Assembly: GCF_000382425.1 (NCBI RefSeq)
Contig: NZ_KB908293.1
Span: 124,001-188,000, forward strand
DNA from: Empedobacter brevis NBRC 14943 = ATCC 43319
Lineage (GTDB): Bacteria; Bacteroidota; Bacteroidia; Flavobacteriales; Weeksellaceae
DNA: 64,000 bases
Reading direction: 5' to 3'
Shown: positions 45,047 to 55,917 of the stretch, one piece after another
Position numbering within the stretch: position 1 is the stretch's first letter
Layout: every line of letters begins with the position of its first letter
Program-made: the position numbers and the translations under genes
Notes under the pieces: generated by a model
Told to the model about the DNA's origin: nothing
The model's input: the letters and a program-made list of their open reading frames with translations, nothing else
Databases searched by the model: none

Positions 45047-45171
45047 AAGAATTGTTTTTGCTAAAATAAGAAAGAAAGTAGGTTTATAAAAATCAGATGT
45101 ATGTTTACAAACTCAATTCAGAATATTTTTAAATGTCATTTTGCCATGAAGTTGAAAAAAAAAACACTTAA

Positions 45172-45220
45172 AAATTATCAACTTGAACAATTTTTATTCA
45201 ATAAATTATCAACTTGAACA
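45172..45220. repeat. Two identical 18-base direct repeats upstream of icd
   Basis: AAATTATCAACTTGAACA occurs at 45172-45189 and 45203-45220, a period of 31 bases (three helical turns). Each copy contains the odd palindrome TCAACTTGA, so the pair looks like tandem operators for a dimeric regulator. Confidence 0.6.
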
Positions 45221-45301
45221 CCTATCAAAAATCATATTACTTATTCCTTTAAAATTCATGTAAATGATTGATTTATGGTCAATTTAATCTGTTAAAAATT
45301 G

Positions 45302-45309
45302 TATATTTG
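45302..45309 (+). promoter_or_regulatory. -7 promoter box for icd
   Basis: TATATTTG followed by C is a full -7 match, giving a predicted leader of about 80 bases. A TTG at 45268 is too far (31 bases) to be its -33 element. Confidence 0.5.
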
Positions 45310-45390
45310 CAAAGTTTGCATTATCTGCATTCAAAATTGAAAAAATGTATTTTTAATTGACTATTCTCTAATAGTCTCAAAAAAATTTAA

Positions 45391-47607
<2,217 letters not shown>

Positions 47608-47627
47608 TTTCGAAAACAACTCAAGAT

Positions 47628-47659
47628 AAAAAAAGCCTCGCATATGCGAGGCTTTTTTT
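47628..47659. terminator. Bidirectional terminator between icd and CBS gene
   Basis: Perfect palindrome built on GCCTCGCATATGCGAGGC with A and T runs on the two sides; serves both convergent genes. Confidence 0.9.
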
Positions 47660-47674
47660 CAACCTTTTTTCTTC

Positions 47675-48088
47675 TTAGTATTGCTCTAAGAGATACTTCA
47701 CTAAATCTGTCGTGGTTACAATTCCAACCACTTCGTTGTTATCCACAACAGGCAGAGAATGAAAACTTTGTTCTGATAAAATCTCTGCAACATCTTTAAT
47801 ATTTGTTTCAGAAGAAACAGTTACAGGTTCTTTCACCATCACATCTTTCAATTCATATGTATCATACATCGTATTCAACGCATTCTGATCTATTTCCCCA
47901 ACTCCATAACCTAATTTAGAAACATCATTTTTACTGATAACACCAACTAATTTTGTTCCTTCTGTCACTGGAATATGTCGAATATTGTATTCCTTAAACA
48001 GTTCATTTACTTCGCTTATTTTCTTATTTGCAGGCACAGCTATTAGAACTTTTGCCATAATCTGAGCTACCGGTACTCTTTGTTTCAT
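47675..48088 (-). CDS. CBS-domain pair protein
   Basis: A 137-residue protein consisting of two CBS domains (about 8-60 and 78-132), with the typical FKEYNIRHIPVTEGTKLVGVIS and LSEQSFHSLPVVDNNEVVGIVT strands. Stand-alone CBS pairs bind adenine nucleotides and regulate partner enzymes; the partner is unknown. The position tail-to-tail with icd does not by itself indicate a functional link. Confidence 0.9.
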   Translation of the reverse strand: MKQRVPVAQIMAKVLIAVPANKKISEVNELFKEYNIRHIPVTEGTKLVGVISKNDVSKLGYGVGEIDQNALNTMYDTYELKDVMVKEPVTVSSETNIKDVAEILSEQSFHSLPVVDNNEVVGIVTTTDLVKYLLEQY

Positions 48089-48284
48089 TTGATTTTATTT
48101 TAATTTGATTGATTAACTTTTCTAGTATAAAATTGAGCATTAATTCATTCATTTAAAATGACATGCGATAGCAAAAAAGAAAATAAAATTTCGTAACTTA
48201 AATAGTTTCCTTCTTCAGAAAAAGAAACAAACTTCTAAACATATTAATGGAACAATTACAGATTGAGGTCTTCTTACACCAAAT
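48089..48284. other. Non-coding stretch before the pseudogene remnant
   Basis: About 200 AT-rich bases without a supported reading frame; it presumably contains the CBS gene promoter on the reverse strand. Nothing else is recognisable. Confidence 0.45.
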
Positions 48285-48546
48285 ACCGGAATGAAAAAGG
48301 TCGTATATTTTAAATGAAATGCAATTGCTTTTTATACCAGAAGAGGAAATATGGAAGATAACAATCTTCCAAAATCACTTAATGCTTTATCAATAAAAGG
48401 ATATAAAAAGAGATGAAACACTTTATTGGAATCCTAATTTAATTAGAAAACCAAATAAAGAGAGTATTATCGAGTATCTCAACAATAACAATCCTAAAGA
48501 CTTTCAATTAAAAGTTATGATAAACTTTAAGAAAAAGTTTGAATGA
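48285..48546 (+). pseudogene. Degenerate remnant of a third MG2/plug protein (C-terminus)
   Basis: Two pieces in different frames match the C-terminal ends of the proteins at 48610 and 53516. Piece 1 (from about 48318) reads NAIAFYTRRGNMEDNNLP, then ALSIKGY, parallel to NAIAIYSKRGSEAQIDNTP...LIQIGGY. Piece 2 (from 48409) reads RDETLYWNPNLIRKP, then IIEYLNNNNPKDFQLKV and a TGA at 48544, parallel to RETLYWNPNLLNQS...IEYFNNDNPKGYTL. About 20 codons are missing between them and the frame shifts. A stop (TGA at 48315) and a small deletion precede piece 1. Confidence 0.8.
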
Positions 48547-48609
48547 AATCGGCTAAATAATGATAATTTTAAGAATTCAAATTGATTCTACTTGATTAAT
48601 CATTCTCGC

Positions 48610-50964
48610 ATGAAATATATTTATTTACTCGCATTGTACTTTTGCTCGATTACAACTTTTGCTCAATCAAAATTAGAAACGGCTATAAAAAGCCTGGAGA
48701 CAAATTATGCGCAAGAAAAAGTCTATTTATTATTTGATAAGGAAGATTACATTGCTGGCGACAATATTTGGTTCAAAGCTTATACATTAAATGGGTACAA
48801 ACCGAGTTTAATCTCTACGAATCTTATTGTAGAATTATACGATAAAGACAAGAAATTAATCGACCGAAAATTGGTTCCTATTGTTAACGGAGAAAGCGAC
48901 GGAACACTGAACACCAAAAACGAAAACGATGAAGGAATTTACTTTGTAAGAGCTTACACAACCTACATGACTTTCTTCTCGGAAGAGTTTCAGCATATCA
49001 ATCAAATTAAAATTCATAATCCAAATTCAAAATTAAAACTTGTTGCTAATCCAAATTTAAAATGGAATGCAAAAGCTTTTCCGGAAGGTGGAAATTTTAT
49101 TCAAAATCAAACGACTAAATTTGTGATAAGATTAAAATCGGACGGAGAATTACCAAAAAAATGGAATGGTTTTGTGTTCGAGAAAAATAATCCTACCAAT
49201 AAAATGACAACGTTTAATAATTTAGATGAAAACGTCGCGACTTTTGCGTTGCGAGCAGAAGAAGGAAAATCGTATCAAGTACAATTGAATGATGAAAAAG
49301 GAAATCATCAAATTATTGATTTACCCAAAGCTAAAAAAGATGGAGTTTTATTGAAAGTTGTTCGAAATAGTAAAGACATTGTGATACAATTAAAAAGTAT
49401 CAATCAAGAAAACCCTTTGTTGAATCATAAAATTATTGGAACAATTAATAACGAACTTGTAATGAGTTCTCAAATTGTAAAAAGTGTTGAATCGATATCG
49501 ACTTATGTTCCAAAAGAGGTGTTAGAGAATGAAAAAGGGATTTTGAATATTGCAATTTTTGATGCAAATGATATTCAGGTTGCCAATCGTTTGATTTTTA
49601 TCAATCCAAAAGAATTGTACAAAAAACCTGAAATTTCTTTCGAAACAACAACTAATCCACGAGAATTAAATACAATTAAGCTAAAATATCCTGAAGAAAT
49701 TAATTTTTCAACCGTCATTAAAGATCAAAAAAATAATGATGAAGATAATTTAATTTCAGCGATGTTGTTAACACGAGATTTTAGTTCAAAAATTAATCAT
49801 CCTACACAATATTTTAAAAATAATGAGTATTCAGAAAATCTAGATGCTCTCCTGATAACAGAAAAATGGAGAAGATTTAATTGGGAAGATTTAATAGTTG
49901 GAAATATCGTAAAACCGACTATTGACAACGATCGTAGATATCTTTCGTACACAGTAAAAGCATATAATAACGGAAGAGAACTGAGTAATGCTTCTTTAAG
50001 TATTATTTACAAAATACAGAATAATGGGAAACAATTTGCAACGCTTGATACAGATTATGAAGGTAATTTCGAAATGAATAATTTATTCTATTATGGTCCT
50101 ATGGCGATGAATTATTTCTTGAATTCAGAAAATGGAAAACAAGCCAATAACGGAACTTTAACGTTGTCTGTCGTACCAAATTACAAAAGCACAAGTTATA
50201 AATCTAAATTACCTGCAACACCTTATTTATTAGAAGAAATAACAAATAAAGAAGAAGTCGAAAAGCAGAATACCTATAAACAGAATATCAAAATCATCAA
50301 TGACAAAAGCATTCGCTTGAAAGAGGTTGTTGTAAAAGCAGATAAAAAATCCAAAACAGAGAAGCTGAATAATGAATTAAGTAGTGGAATGTTTCAAAGT
50401 ATGAATGAAACCATTATTGATTTTGTTAACGAATCTCAGCCCATAGAAAGCTATACGAATATTGTTGATTTTTTAGCTGGAAGAGTTTCTGGGTTAACAG
50501 TTTCTAATGGAGTTCCAAAAATCAGAAACTCTGAAGTTTCAATTTATTGGAACGAAATGAAAGTTTCTTCAGATCATCTAACCAGCATCAATGTGAGAGA
50601 TATTGCAATGGTAAAGGTTTTTAAAGGTGCTGGTTTGCTTGGAAATGCAATTGCGATTTACTCGAAGCGGGGAAGTGAGGCACAAATTGACAACACCCCA
50701 ATGCTTCCAAATAACTTAATTCAAATTGGTGGTTATAATCAGTCCCTACCATATTTTAGTTTAGATGATTACGAATCGCTTTACAACGATGTTCCAAATG
50801 ATATAAGAAGTACTTTATTTTGGAATCCAAATTTGTATTTGGAGTCAGGAGAAAACACAGAAATAGAATATTTCAACAATGATAAACCAAAAGACTATCA
50901 ATTAACCATAATTGGATTCGACGGAAAAGGAAATCCTGTTTATCATGAAGGAAAAATAAATTAA
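48610..50964 (+). CDS. MG2-like protein with C-terminal detached TonB plug domain (copy 1)
   Basis: A 784-residue exported protein (signal peptide MKYIYLLALYFCSITTFAQ). After it comes an alpha-2-macroglobulin MG2-like domain (about 20-140: EKVYLLFDKEDYIAGDNIWFKAYTL, GIYFVRAYTTYM), more beta domains, then LKEVVVKAD and a plug-like domain (about 610-710: VDFLAGRVSGLTV, INVRDIAMVKVFKGAG, NAIAIYSKRG). There is no barrel, so it is not a transporter by itself. The family is common in Bacteroidota but its role is unknown. The ATG at 48610 is used instead of a TTG at 48592 because the signal peptide starts here. A paralogue lies at 53516. Confidence 0.8.
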   Translation: MKYIYLLALYFCSITTFAQSKLETAIKSLETNYAQEKVYLLFDKEDYIAGDNIWFKAYTLNGYKPSLISTNLIVELYDKDKKLIDRKLVPIVNGESDGTLNTKNENDEGIYFVRAYTTYMTFFSEEFQHINQIKIHNPNSKLKLVANPNLKWNAKAFPEGGNFIQNQTTKFVIRLKSDGELPKKWNGFVFEKNNPTNKMTTFNNLDENVATFALRAEEGKSYQVQLNDEKGNHQIIDLPKAKKDGVLLKVVRNSKDIVIQLKSINQENPLLNHKIIGTINNELVMSSQIVKSVESISTYVPKEVLENEKGILNIAIFDANDIQVANRLIFINPKELYKKPEISFETTTNPRELNTIKLKYPEEINFSTVIKDQKNNDEDNLISAMLLTRDFSSKINHPTQYFKNNEYSENLDALLITEKWRRFNWEDLIVGNIVKPTIDNDRRYLSYTVKAYNNGRELSNASLSIIYKIQNNGKQFATLDTDYEGNFEMNNLFYYGPMAMNYFLNSENGKQANNGTLTLSVVPNYKSTSYKSKLPATPYLLEEITNKEEVEKQNTYKQNIKIINDKSIRLKEVVVKADKKSKTEKLNNELSSGMFQSMNETIIDFVNESQPIESYTNIVDFLAGRVSGLTVSNGVPKIRNSEVSIYWNEMKVSSDHLTSINVRDIAMVKVFKGAGLLGNAIAIYSKRGSEAQIDNTPMLPNNLIQIGGYNQSLPYFSLDDYESLYNDVPNDIRSTLFWNPNLYLESGENTEIEYFNNDKPKDYQLTIIGFDGKGNPVYHEGKIN

Positions 50965-50966
50965 AC

Positions 50967-50999
50967 AAAAAAACTCAAGAGATTCTTGAGTTTTTTTTT
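50967..50999 (+). terminator. Terminator after MG2/plug copy 1
   Basis: Stem CTCAAGA / TCTTGAG extended by A/T pairs, loop GAT, followed by nine T. Confidence 0.85.
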
Positions 51000-51009
51000 G
51001 GTTAATCAA

Positions 51010-51041
51010 TTCGTCGATAATCTATCGGGGTTCGTCGATAA
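51010..51041. repeat. Twin 11-base repeats upstream of the beta-barrel gene
   Basis: TTCGTCGATAA occurs at 51010-51020 and again at 51031-51041, 21 bases apart (two helical turns). A near-match -7 box AATATTTG lies at 51069-51076, so the repeats sit about 30-70 bases upstream of the likely transcript start, where a dimeric activator would bind. Confidence 0.6.
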
Positions 51042-51093
51042 CATATATAAAATACAGCCAACTCTCCGAATATTTGTTTAAAATTAATACAAG

Positions 51094-53460
51094 ATGAAAA
51101 CATTTATTCAACTCTCTTTCTTATTATGTTCAGTTATTTTATCTGCACAGACTTACGAATTAAAAGGTGAATTTTTCGAAAACAACCAGGCAGTTCCTTA
51201 TTTAGACATTAGTCTTTCTAATCAAGACACAATCATTAATCTTACAACAAATGAAGTTGGTCAATTCAGTATTGAAACAAAATCAGACACCTATCGATTA
51301 GAAGTTATCTATTTTGAGCAAGTTGTTTTTCAGAAAGAAATCATTTTGCAACAACCAATAGATCTAGGAAAAATTGAGATAAAAACTTCAACGAATTTAA
51401 AAGAAGTGGTGGTTGATGCACAGAAAAAAGTAATGGAACGTAAAATTGATCGGTTTGTTTTCAATGTTGAAAATTCTACTTCAGCAGCCGGAGGAACTGC
51501 GATGGACGTTTTACGAGTAACTCCCGGACTTAATGTAGCAGGTGATGCGATTGCAATTTCAGGAAAAAATTCTGTTATGGTTTTGATTGACGATAAACCA
51601 ACTTATATGTCACAAACCGATTTGGCAAATTATTTAGAAAGCATGAGTGCAAGTGATATTTCGAAAATAGAAGTGATTACAACTCCACCTGCAAAATATG
51701 AAGCCGAAGGAAATAGTGGAATTCTCAATATTGTAACGAAACGAATCAAAAAAGACAGTTGGAATGCAAATATCGGAGGTTCTTATCAACGTTCTTTGCG
51801 CAACACAGAAAGATTGAACGCTGCATACAATCTTCAAAAAAAGAAGTGGACCATTCAAAGTTCGATGAATATTGGCGATCGTCGATTTTTGAGAACTTGG
51901 GATAACGAATTATTTTTTACTGATAGTCGTCGTCACAGTGTTTCGAATACAGATTATATTTACAAATACATTGGCGGAAATTTGGCTGTTGATTATAAAT
52001 TAACGGATAAATGGTCTGTTGGAACTAAACTTTCTATCAATAACGGTAAATCTGATTCTGAAAATCCACAACAATTATTCTTCAAAAATAATTTGAATCA
52101 AATCATTAAAACAAATCGTGGAAGTTCTTTCTCAAATCAAAAAACGAATCAAATTTTGGTTAATTTATTTTCAGAATATAAAATTGATTCGCTGGGAAAA
52201 AAGATTTCTTTTGACGCAGATTATGCAAATTATACTTCTCCAATGAATCGTAATTTTTCTTCAAAAGAATTTGATAATAATGGTCATGAGATAAACAATA
52301 CTTTCTTCGGAGGGAAAAGTAATTTGGATAACAGGATTGAAAATTTATCTGGTAAAATAGATGTTGAATTTCCTATGAAGACCATTAATTTGAGTTTTGG
52401 AGCGAGAATTTCGCAGACAAAATCAAACAATCTGATTGAAGCTTTTGAAGCTAATGAAAACTTAGATTATACATTTGACGCTGATTTATCAAATCTTTTC
52501 AAATACAAAGAAAACAACGAAGCGGTTTATGTTTCCGGAAACAAAAAGTTTGGAGAAAAATGGCAGATGCAAGCCGGTTTACGTTTGGAAGCGACACAAA
52601 CAGAAGGTTTTTCGAGAGAGAAAAATCAAACCAATAAAACTGATTATATAAAATTATTTCCAAGTTTCTATTTGTTACACACATTTAATGACAAAACTTC
52701 GCTTGGGTTTAATTATTCGCGTCGAATCAATCGTCCAAATTATGAAAGTTTAAACCCTTTCAGAATGATTGAAAACGAATACACTTACAACGAAGGAAAT
52801 CCTTTTTTACAACCGGCTTTTACACATAATTTTGAGTTGACTTTTACGTATAAAAAATTGGATACACGAGTGTACCTTTCAAGTTTGAGAAACGGTGTTA
52901 ATCAAGCTTCTATTATTGATCCTACTACACAAAACAATGCTTTTATTTGGATGAATTTTGTAGATTCCGATGAAATTGGCGTGACGCAAAGTTTAACATT
53001 CAATCCTACAAAATGGTGGACAAGTACCTCTACGTTTCAAGTAAGTTATTCAAGTTCTAATGTTGCAATTTCCACACAGCGTTTCAAAGGCTGGTCGAGT
53101 TCTTTGTTTACATCAAATGATTTTACGTTGAACGAGAAGAAAACGTTATTTGTCAACTTGCTTTATTTTCAAAATTTTGGTGAAACATTTCAGAATTATT
53201 CACTAAAACCTTATGCAAGATTTAATCTTTCATTCAAATACTTGATGTTGGACAAAAAATTAGAATTAAGCTTCAATGCAACAGATATTTTCAAAGCACA
53301 AGAATACTTGTCTCAAAATAATAATGGAGTAATACAAAAATTTGCAAATGTATGGGATATGCAAAGTATTCGAATTGGAATTAATTATAAATTCGGAAGC
53401 AACAAATTATCTGTTAAAAACCGTGAAACAGGAAACTCTGACGAAGTAAACAGAATGTAA
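51094..53460 (+). CDS. TonB-dependent receptor-like outer-membrane beta-barrel family protein
   Basis: A 788-residue outer-membrane protein (signal peptide ending LSAQ at about 19). An N-terminal carboxypeptidase-like domain (about 20-95) leads to LKEVVVDAQKK and a plug (about 110-215: DVLRVTPGLNVAGDAIAISG, VLIDDKPTYMS, ISKIEVITTPPAKYEAEGNSGILNIVTKR), followed by a barrel whose end (IRIGINYKFGSNK) matches the OMP_b-brl_3 family. It lies between two plug-only MG2 proteins, is preceded by its own repeat-bearing upstream region, and may share their task. Substrate unknown. Confidence 0.87.
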   Translation: MKTFIQLSFLLCSVILSAQTYELKGEFFENNQAVPYLDISLSNQDTIINLTTNEVGQFSIETKSDTYRLEVIYFEQVVFQKEIILQQPIDLGKIEIKTSTNLKEVVVDAQKKVMERKIDRFVFNVENSTSAAGGTAMDVLRVTPGLNVAGDAIAISGKNSVMVLIDDKPTYMSQTDLANYLESMSASDISKIEVITTPPAKYEAEGNSGILNIVTKRIKKDSWNANIGGSYQRSLRNTERLNAAYNLQKKKWTIQSSMNIGDRRFLRTWDNELFFTDSRRHSVSNTDYIYKYIGGNLAVDYKLTDKWSVGTKLSINNGKSDSENPQQLFFKNNLNQIIKTNRGSSFSNQKTNQILVNLFSEYKIDSLGKKISFDADYANYTSPMNRNFSSKEFDNNGHEINNTFFGGKSNLDNRIENLSGKIDVEFPMKTINLSFGARISQTKSNNLIEAFEANENLDYTFDADLSNLFKYKENNEAVYVSGNKKFGEKWQMQAGLRLEATQTEGFSREKNQTNKTDYIKLFPSFYLLHTFNDKTSLGFNYSRRINRPNYESLNPFRMIENEYTYNEGNPFLQPAFTHNFELTFTYKKLDTRVYLSSLRNGVNQASIIDPTTQNNAFIWMNFVDSDEIGVTQSLTFNPTKWWTSTSTFQVSYSSSNVAISTQRFKGWSSSLFTSNDFTLNEKKTLFVNLLYFQNFGETFQNYSLKPYARFNLSFKYLMLDKKLELSFNATDIFKAQEYLSQNNNGVIQKFANVWDMQSIRIGINYKFGSNKLSVKNRETGNSDEVNRM

Positions 53461-53515
53461 AGATTGTTATTTTACAAAAAACAACCTATCTTAATCAAAA
53501 TTAATTAAGTTGAAG

Positions 53516-55870
53516 ATGAAATTTAAAATTGTATGGTTGTTTGTTTGTATATGTATACAACTTAATGCTCAGACAAAACTTGATGCAGCGATAAAGAACC
53601 TTGAGGAGAATTATAGCCAAGAAAAAATTTACATCTTATTCAATAAGGAAAGTTACATTGCCGGCGAAACAATATGGTTTAAAGCGTTTATTCTTAACGG
53701 ATATAAACCGAGTTCTATTTCGACTAACCTTTTTGTTGAATTATACGATAAAGACAAAAAGAAAATTGACAAGAAATTGCTTCCTGTTTTTAAAGGACAA
53801 AGTGATGGAAGTTTTTCATTAAAAGATGATCTACAAGAAGATATTTATTTTGTGAGAGCTTACACCACGTATATGACATCTTTTTCTGAAGATTTTCAAT
53901 ACATTCAACCAATTGCAATTTATAATCCTACATCAACACTAAAATTAACCAAGAATGATGAAATTAAATGGCGTGCATCTATTCATCCGGAAAGCGGAAC
54001 ATTCATAGAAAATCAAACGACAAAATTTACCGTAAGATTACGAACTATTGGAGAGCTACCTAAAAAATGGTCAGGGGTTATTTTCGAAAAAAATAACCCT
54101 GTTAATAAAATCTTGACTTTTAACAGCCTTGATGAGAATGTTGCTTCTTTCTATTTGAAAGCCCAACCAAATAAGTCTTATCAATTACAACTAAACGATG
54201 AGACCGGTTATCAACAAATTGTAGATTTACCCTTCGCTAAAAAAGAAGGTGTTTTATTTAAAGTTATTCATCATGGAGAAATTGCATACCAATTAAAATC
54301 AATCAATCGTCAGAAAAAATTATTACATTATAAAATCGTCGGAACTGTTAATCATAAAGTAGTTTATAAGGCAACAATTAAAAAAGATATTGAAGTTATT
54401 TCTCAAACTATTCCTGCTGAATCTCTTCAGAAAAACAAAGGAATTTTGAACCTTAGTGTATTTGATGAAAATGACCATCTTATTGCCCAACGTTTAGTTA
54501 ATAATTTTTCAGACCAATCAATAGCAATTCCTACACCCGAACTTATTTTCGATACAAATAAAAATCCCAGGGAAATAAATACAATCGAACTGAAATCGAA
54601 AGAATCAATTCCCTATACAGTTCGTATAAATAATTCTAAAAAAAATCTGAGTGATAATTTACTGTCTGCGCTTTATCTAACAAGTGACTTTAATGACAAA
54701 ATAAGTAATCCTGCTCAATATTTAGAACATTCTAATTCTGAAGCATTAGATGCTTTGCTTATTTCGGAAGAATTCAAAAAAATGAATTGGAACAACGCCT
54801 TTAATATAAATCGTCAACAGAAAAAAAATACAAATCATTATTTGTCCTACAAAGGAAAAGCAATTCTAAATAACGAACCATTAACCAACACAACTCTTAA
54901 TCTATTTACTGAGAGTCCGAATAATGAAAAACAATTATTCCAAGTAGAAACAGATGCAAATGGAAACTTTGAACTAAATAATCTTATCTCTTACAATCCG
55001 GTTACTATTTATTATTATCGAAATACCAAACAATCGAAATCTAAAAATGATGATTATTTAAACTTATCATTTGTTCCCATCGATAATTTTAGTCCTTTAA
55101 AAAAGGGGCTACCTCCTACCCAATATTATCTCGTAGAACGAAAATCAGAACAAAATCTTGATACAGAGAAACAAGTTGTTGAACAGCAGAAAATCAACAA
55201 AATTGTAAATGACAAAAGTATCCGACTAAAAGAAGTAATCGTGAGAGCTGAAAAAGAGTCTAATACAAAGAAATTAAATGATGAATTAAGTAGCGGAATC
55301 TTCAAAAATAACTTTCATGAAACTGTTTTAGATTTTATTCATGGTGATTACAATGTTATGTCATATACGAATATCATTGATTTTTTAACTGGAAGAGTAG
55401 CGGGGCTAACTGTTCAATATCAAAGAGGTGTACCTACTCCTATCATACGAAATACTATAGCTAATGTTTATTTAGACGAAAGGCTGATAGACGCTTCAAC
55501 ATTAGCTGGTATCAACCCAAATGATATCGCTATGGTAAAAATTTACAAAGGAGGCATCATAGGTTACGCAATTGCCGTTTATTTGAAAAAAGGACATACA
55601 AGAGCTGCAAGTACTATTTCTTCTCCCAAAAATAGTATCAATTTAACGGGTTACGATAAACCTGCTCCATTTCTTAGTAACGACGAATACGAAACACTTT
55701 ATAAAGATATTCCAAATGATAAGAGAGAAACACTCTATTGGAATCCAAATCTACTTAACCAATCAAATATTGAATATTTTAACAATGATAATCCCAAAGG
55801 CTACACTTTAACTATTCTTGGTTTTGATGAAGAAGGAAATCCGTTGTATTACGAAGAGAAAATAAACTAA
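53516..55870 (+). CDS. MG2-like protein with C-terminal detached TonB plug domain (copy 2)
   Basis: A 784-residue paralogue of the protein at 48610 with the same order: signal peptide (MKFKIVWLFVCICIQLNAQ), MG2-like domain (EKIYILFNKESYIAGETIWFKAFIL, IYFVRAYTTYM), middle beta domains, LKEVIVRAE, plug-like domain (IDFLTGRVAGLTV, INPNDIAMVKIYKGG, AIAVYLKKG) and the conserved tail ETLYWNPN...NNDNPKGYTL. The plug lacks a following barrel. It starts 55 bases after the beta-barrel gene, without terminator between, so the two may be cotranscribed. The ATG at 53516 is preferred over a TTG two codons earlier. Confidence 0.8.
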   Translation: MKFKIVWLFVCICIQLNAQTKLDAAIKNLEENYSQEKIYILFNKESYIAGETIWFKAFILNGYKPSSISTNLFVELYDKDKKKIDKKLLPVFKGQSDGSFSLKDDLQEDIYFVRAYTTYMTSFSEDFQYIQPIAIYNPTSTLKLTKNDEIKWRASIHPESGTFIENQTTKFTVRLRTIGELPKKWSGVIFEKNNPVNKILTFNSLDENVASFYLKAQPNKSYQLQLNDETGYQQIVDLPFAKKEGVLFKVIHHGEIAYQLKSINRQKKLLHYKIVGTVNHKVVYKATIKKDIEVISQTIPAESLQKNKGILNLSVFDENDHLIAQRLVNNFSDQSIAIPTPELIFDTNKNPREINTIELKSKESIPYTVRINNSKKNLSDNLLSALYLTSDFNDKISNPAQYLEHSNSEALDALLISEEFKKMNWNNAFNINRQQKKNTNHYLSYKGKAILNNEPLTNTTLNLFTESPNNEKQLFQVETDANGNFELNNLISYNPVTIYYYRNTKQSKSKNDDYLNLSFVPIDNFSPLKKGLPPTQYYLVERKSEQNLDTEKQVVEQQKINKIVNDKSIRLKEVIVRAEKESNTKKLNDELSSGIFKNNFHETVLDFIHGDYNVMSYTNIIDFLTGRVAGLTVQYQRGVPTPIIRNTIANVYLDERLIDASTLAGINPNDIAMVKIYKGGIIGYAIAVYLKKGHTRAASTISSPKNSINLTGYDKPAPFLSNDEYETLYKDIPNDKRETLYWNPNLLNQSNIEYFNNDNPKGYTLTILGFDEEGNPLYYEEKIN

Positions 55871-55917
55871 TTTAAAACATGAAAGGCGTTTTAATCAAAT
55901 GCCTTTCATGTTTTAAA
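55871..55917. terminator. Bidirectional terminator between convergent genes
   Basis: A 17-base stem (TTTAAAACATGAAAGGC / GCCTTTCATGTTTTAAA) with a 13-base loop. It overlaps the stop codon of the 1140-residue gene on the other strand. Confidence 0.8.

Noticed and set aside
45172-45220. Considered as a minimal CRISPR array
   Set aside because: Only two repeats of 18 bases with a 13-base spacer and no cas genes.
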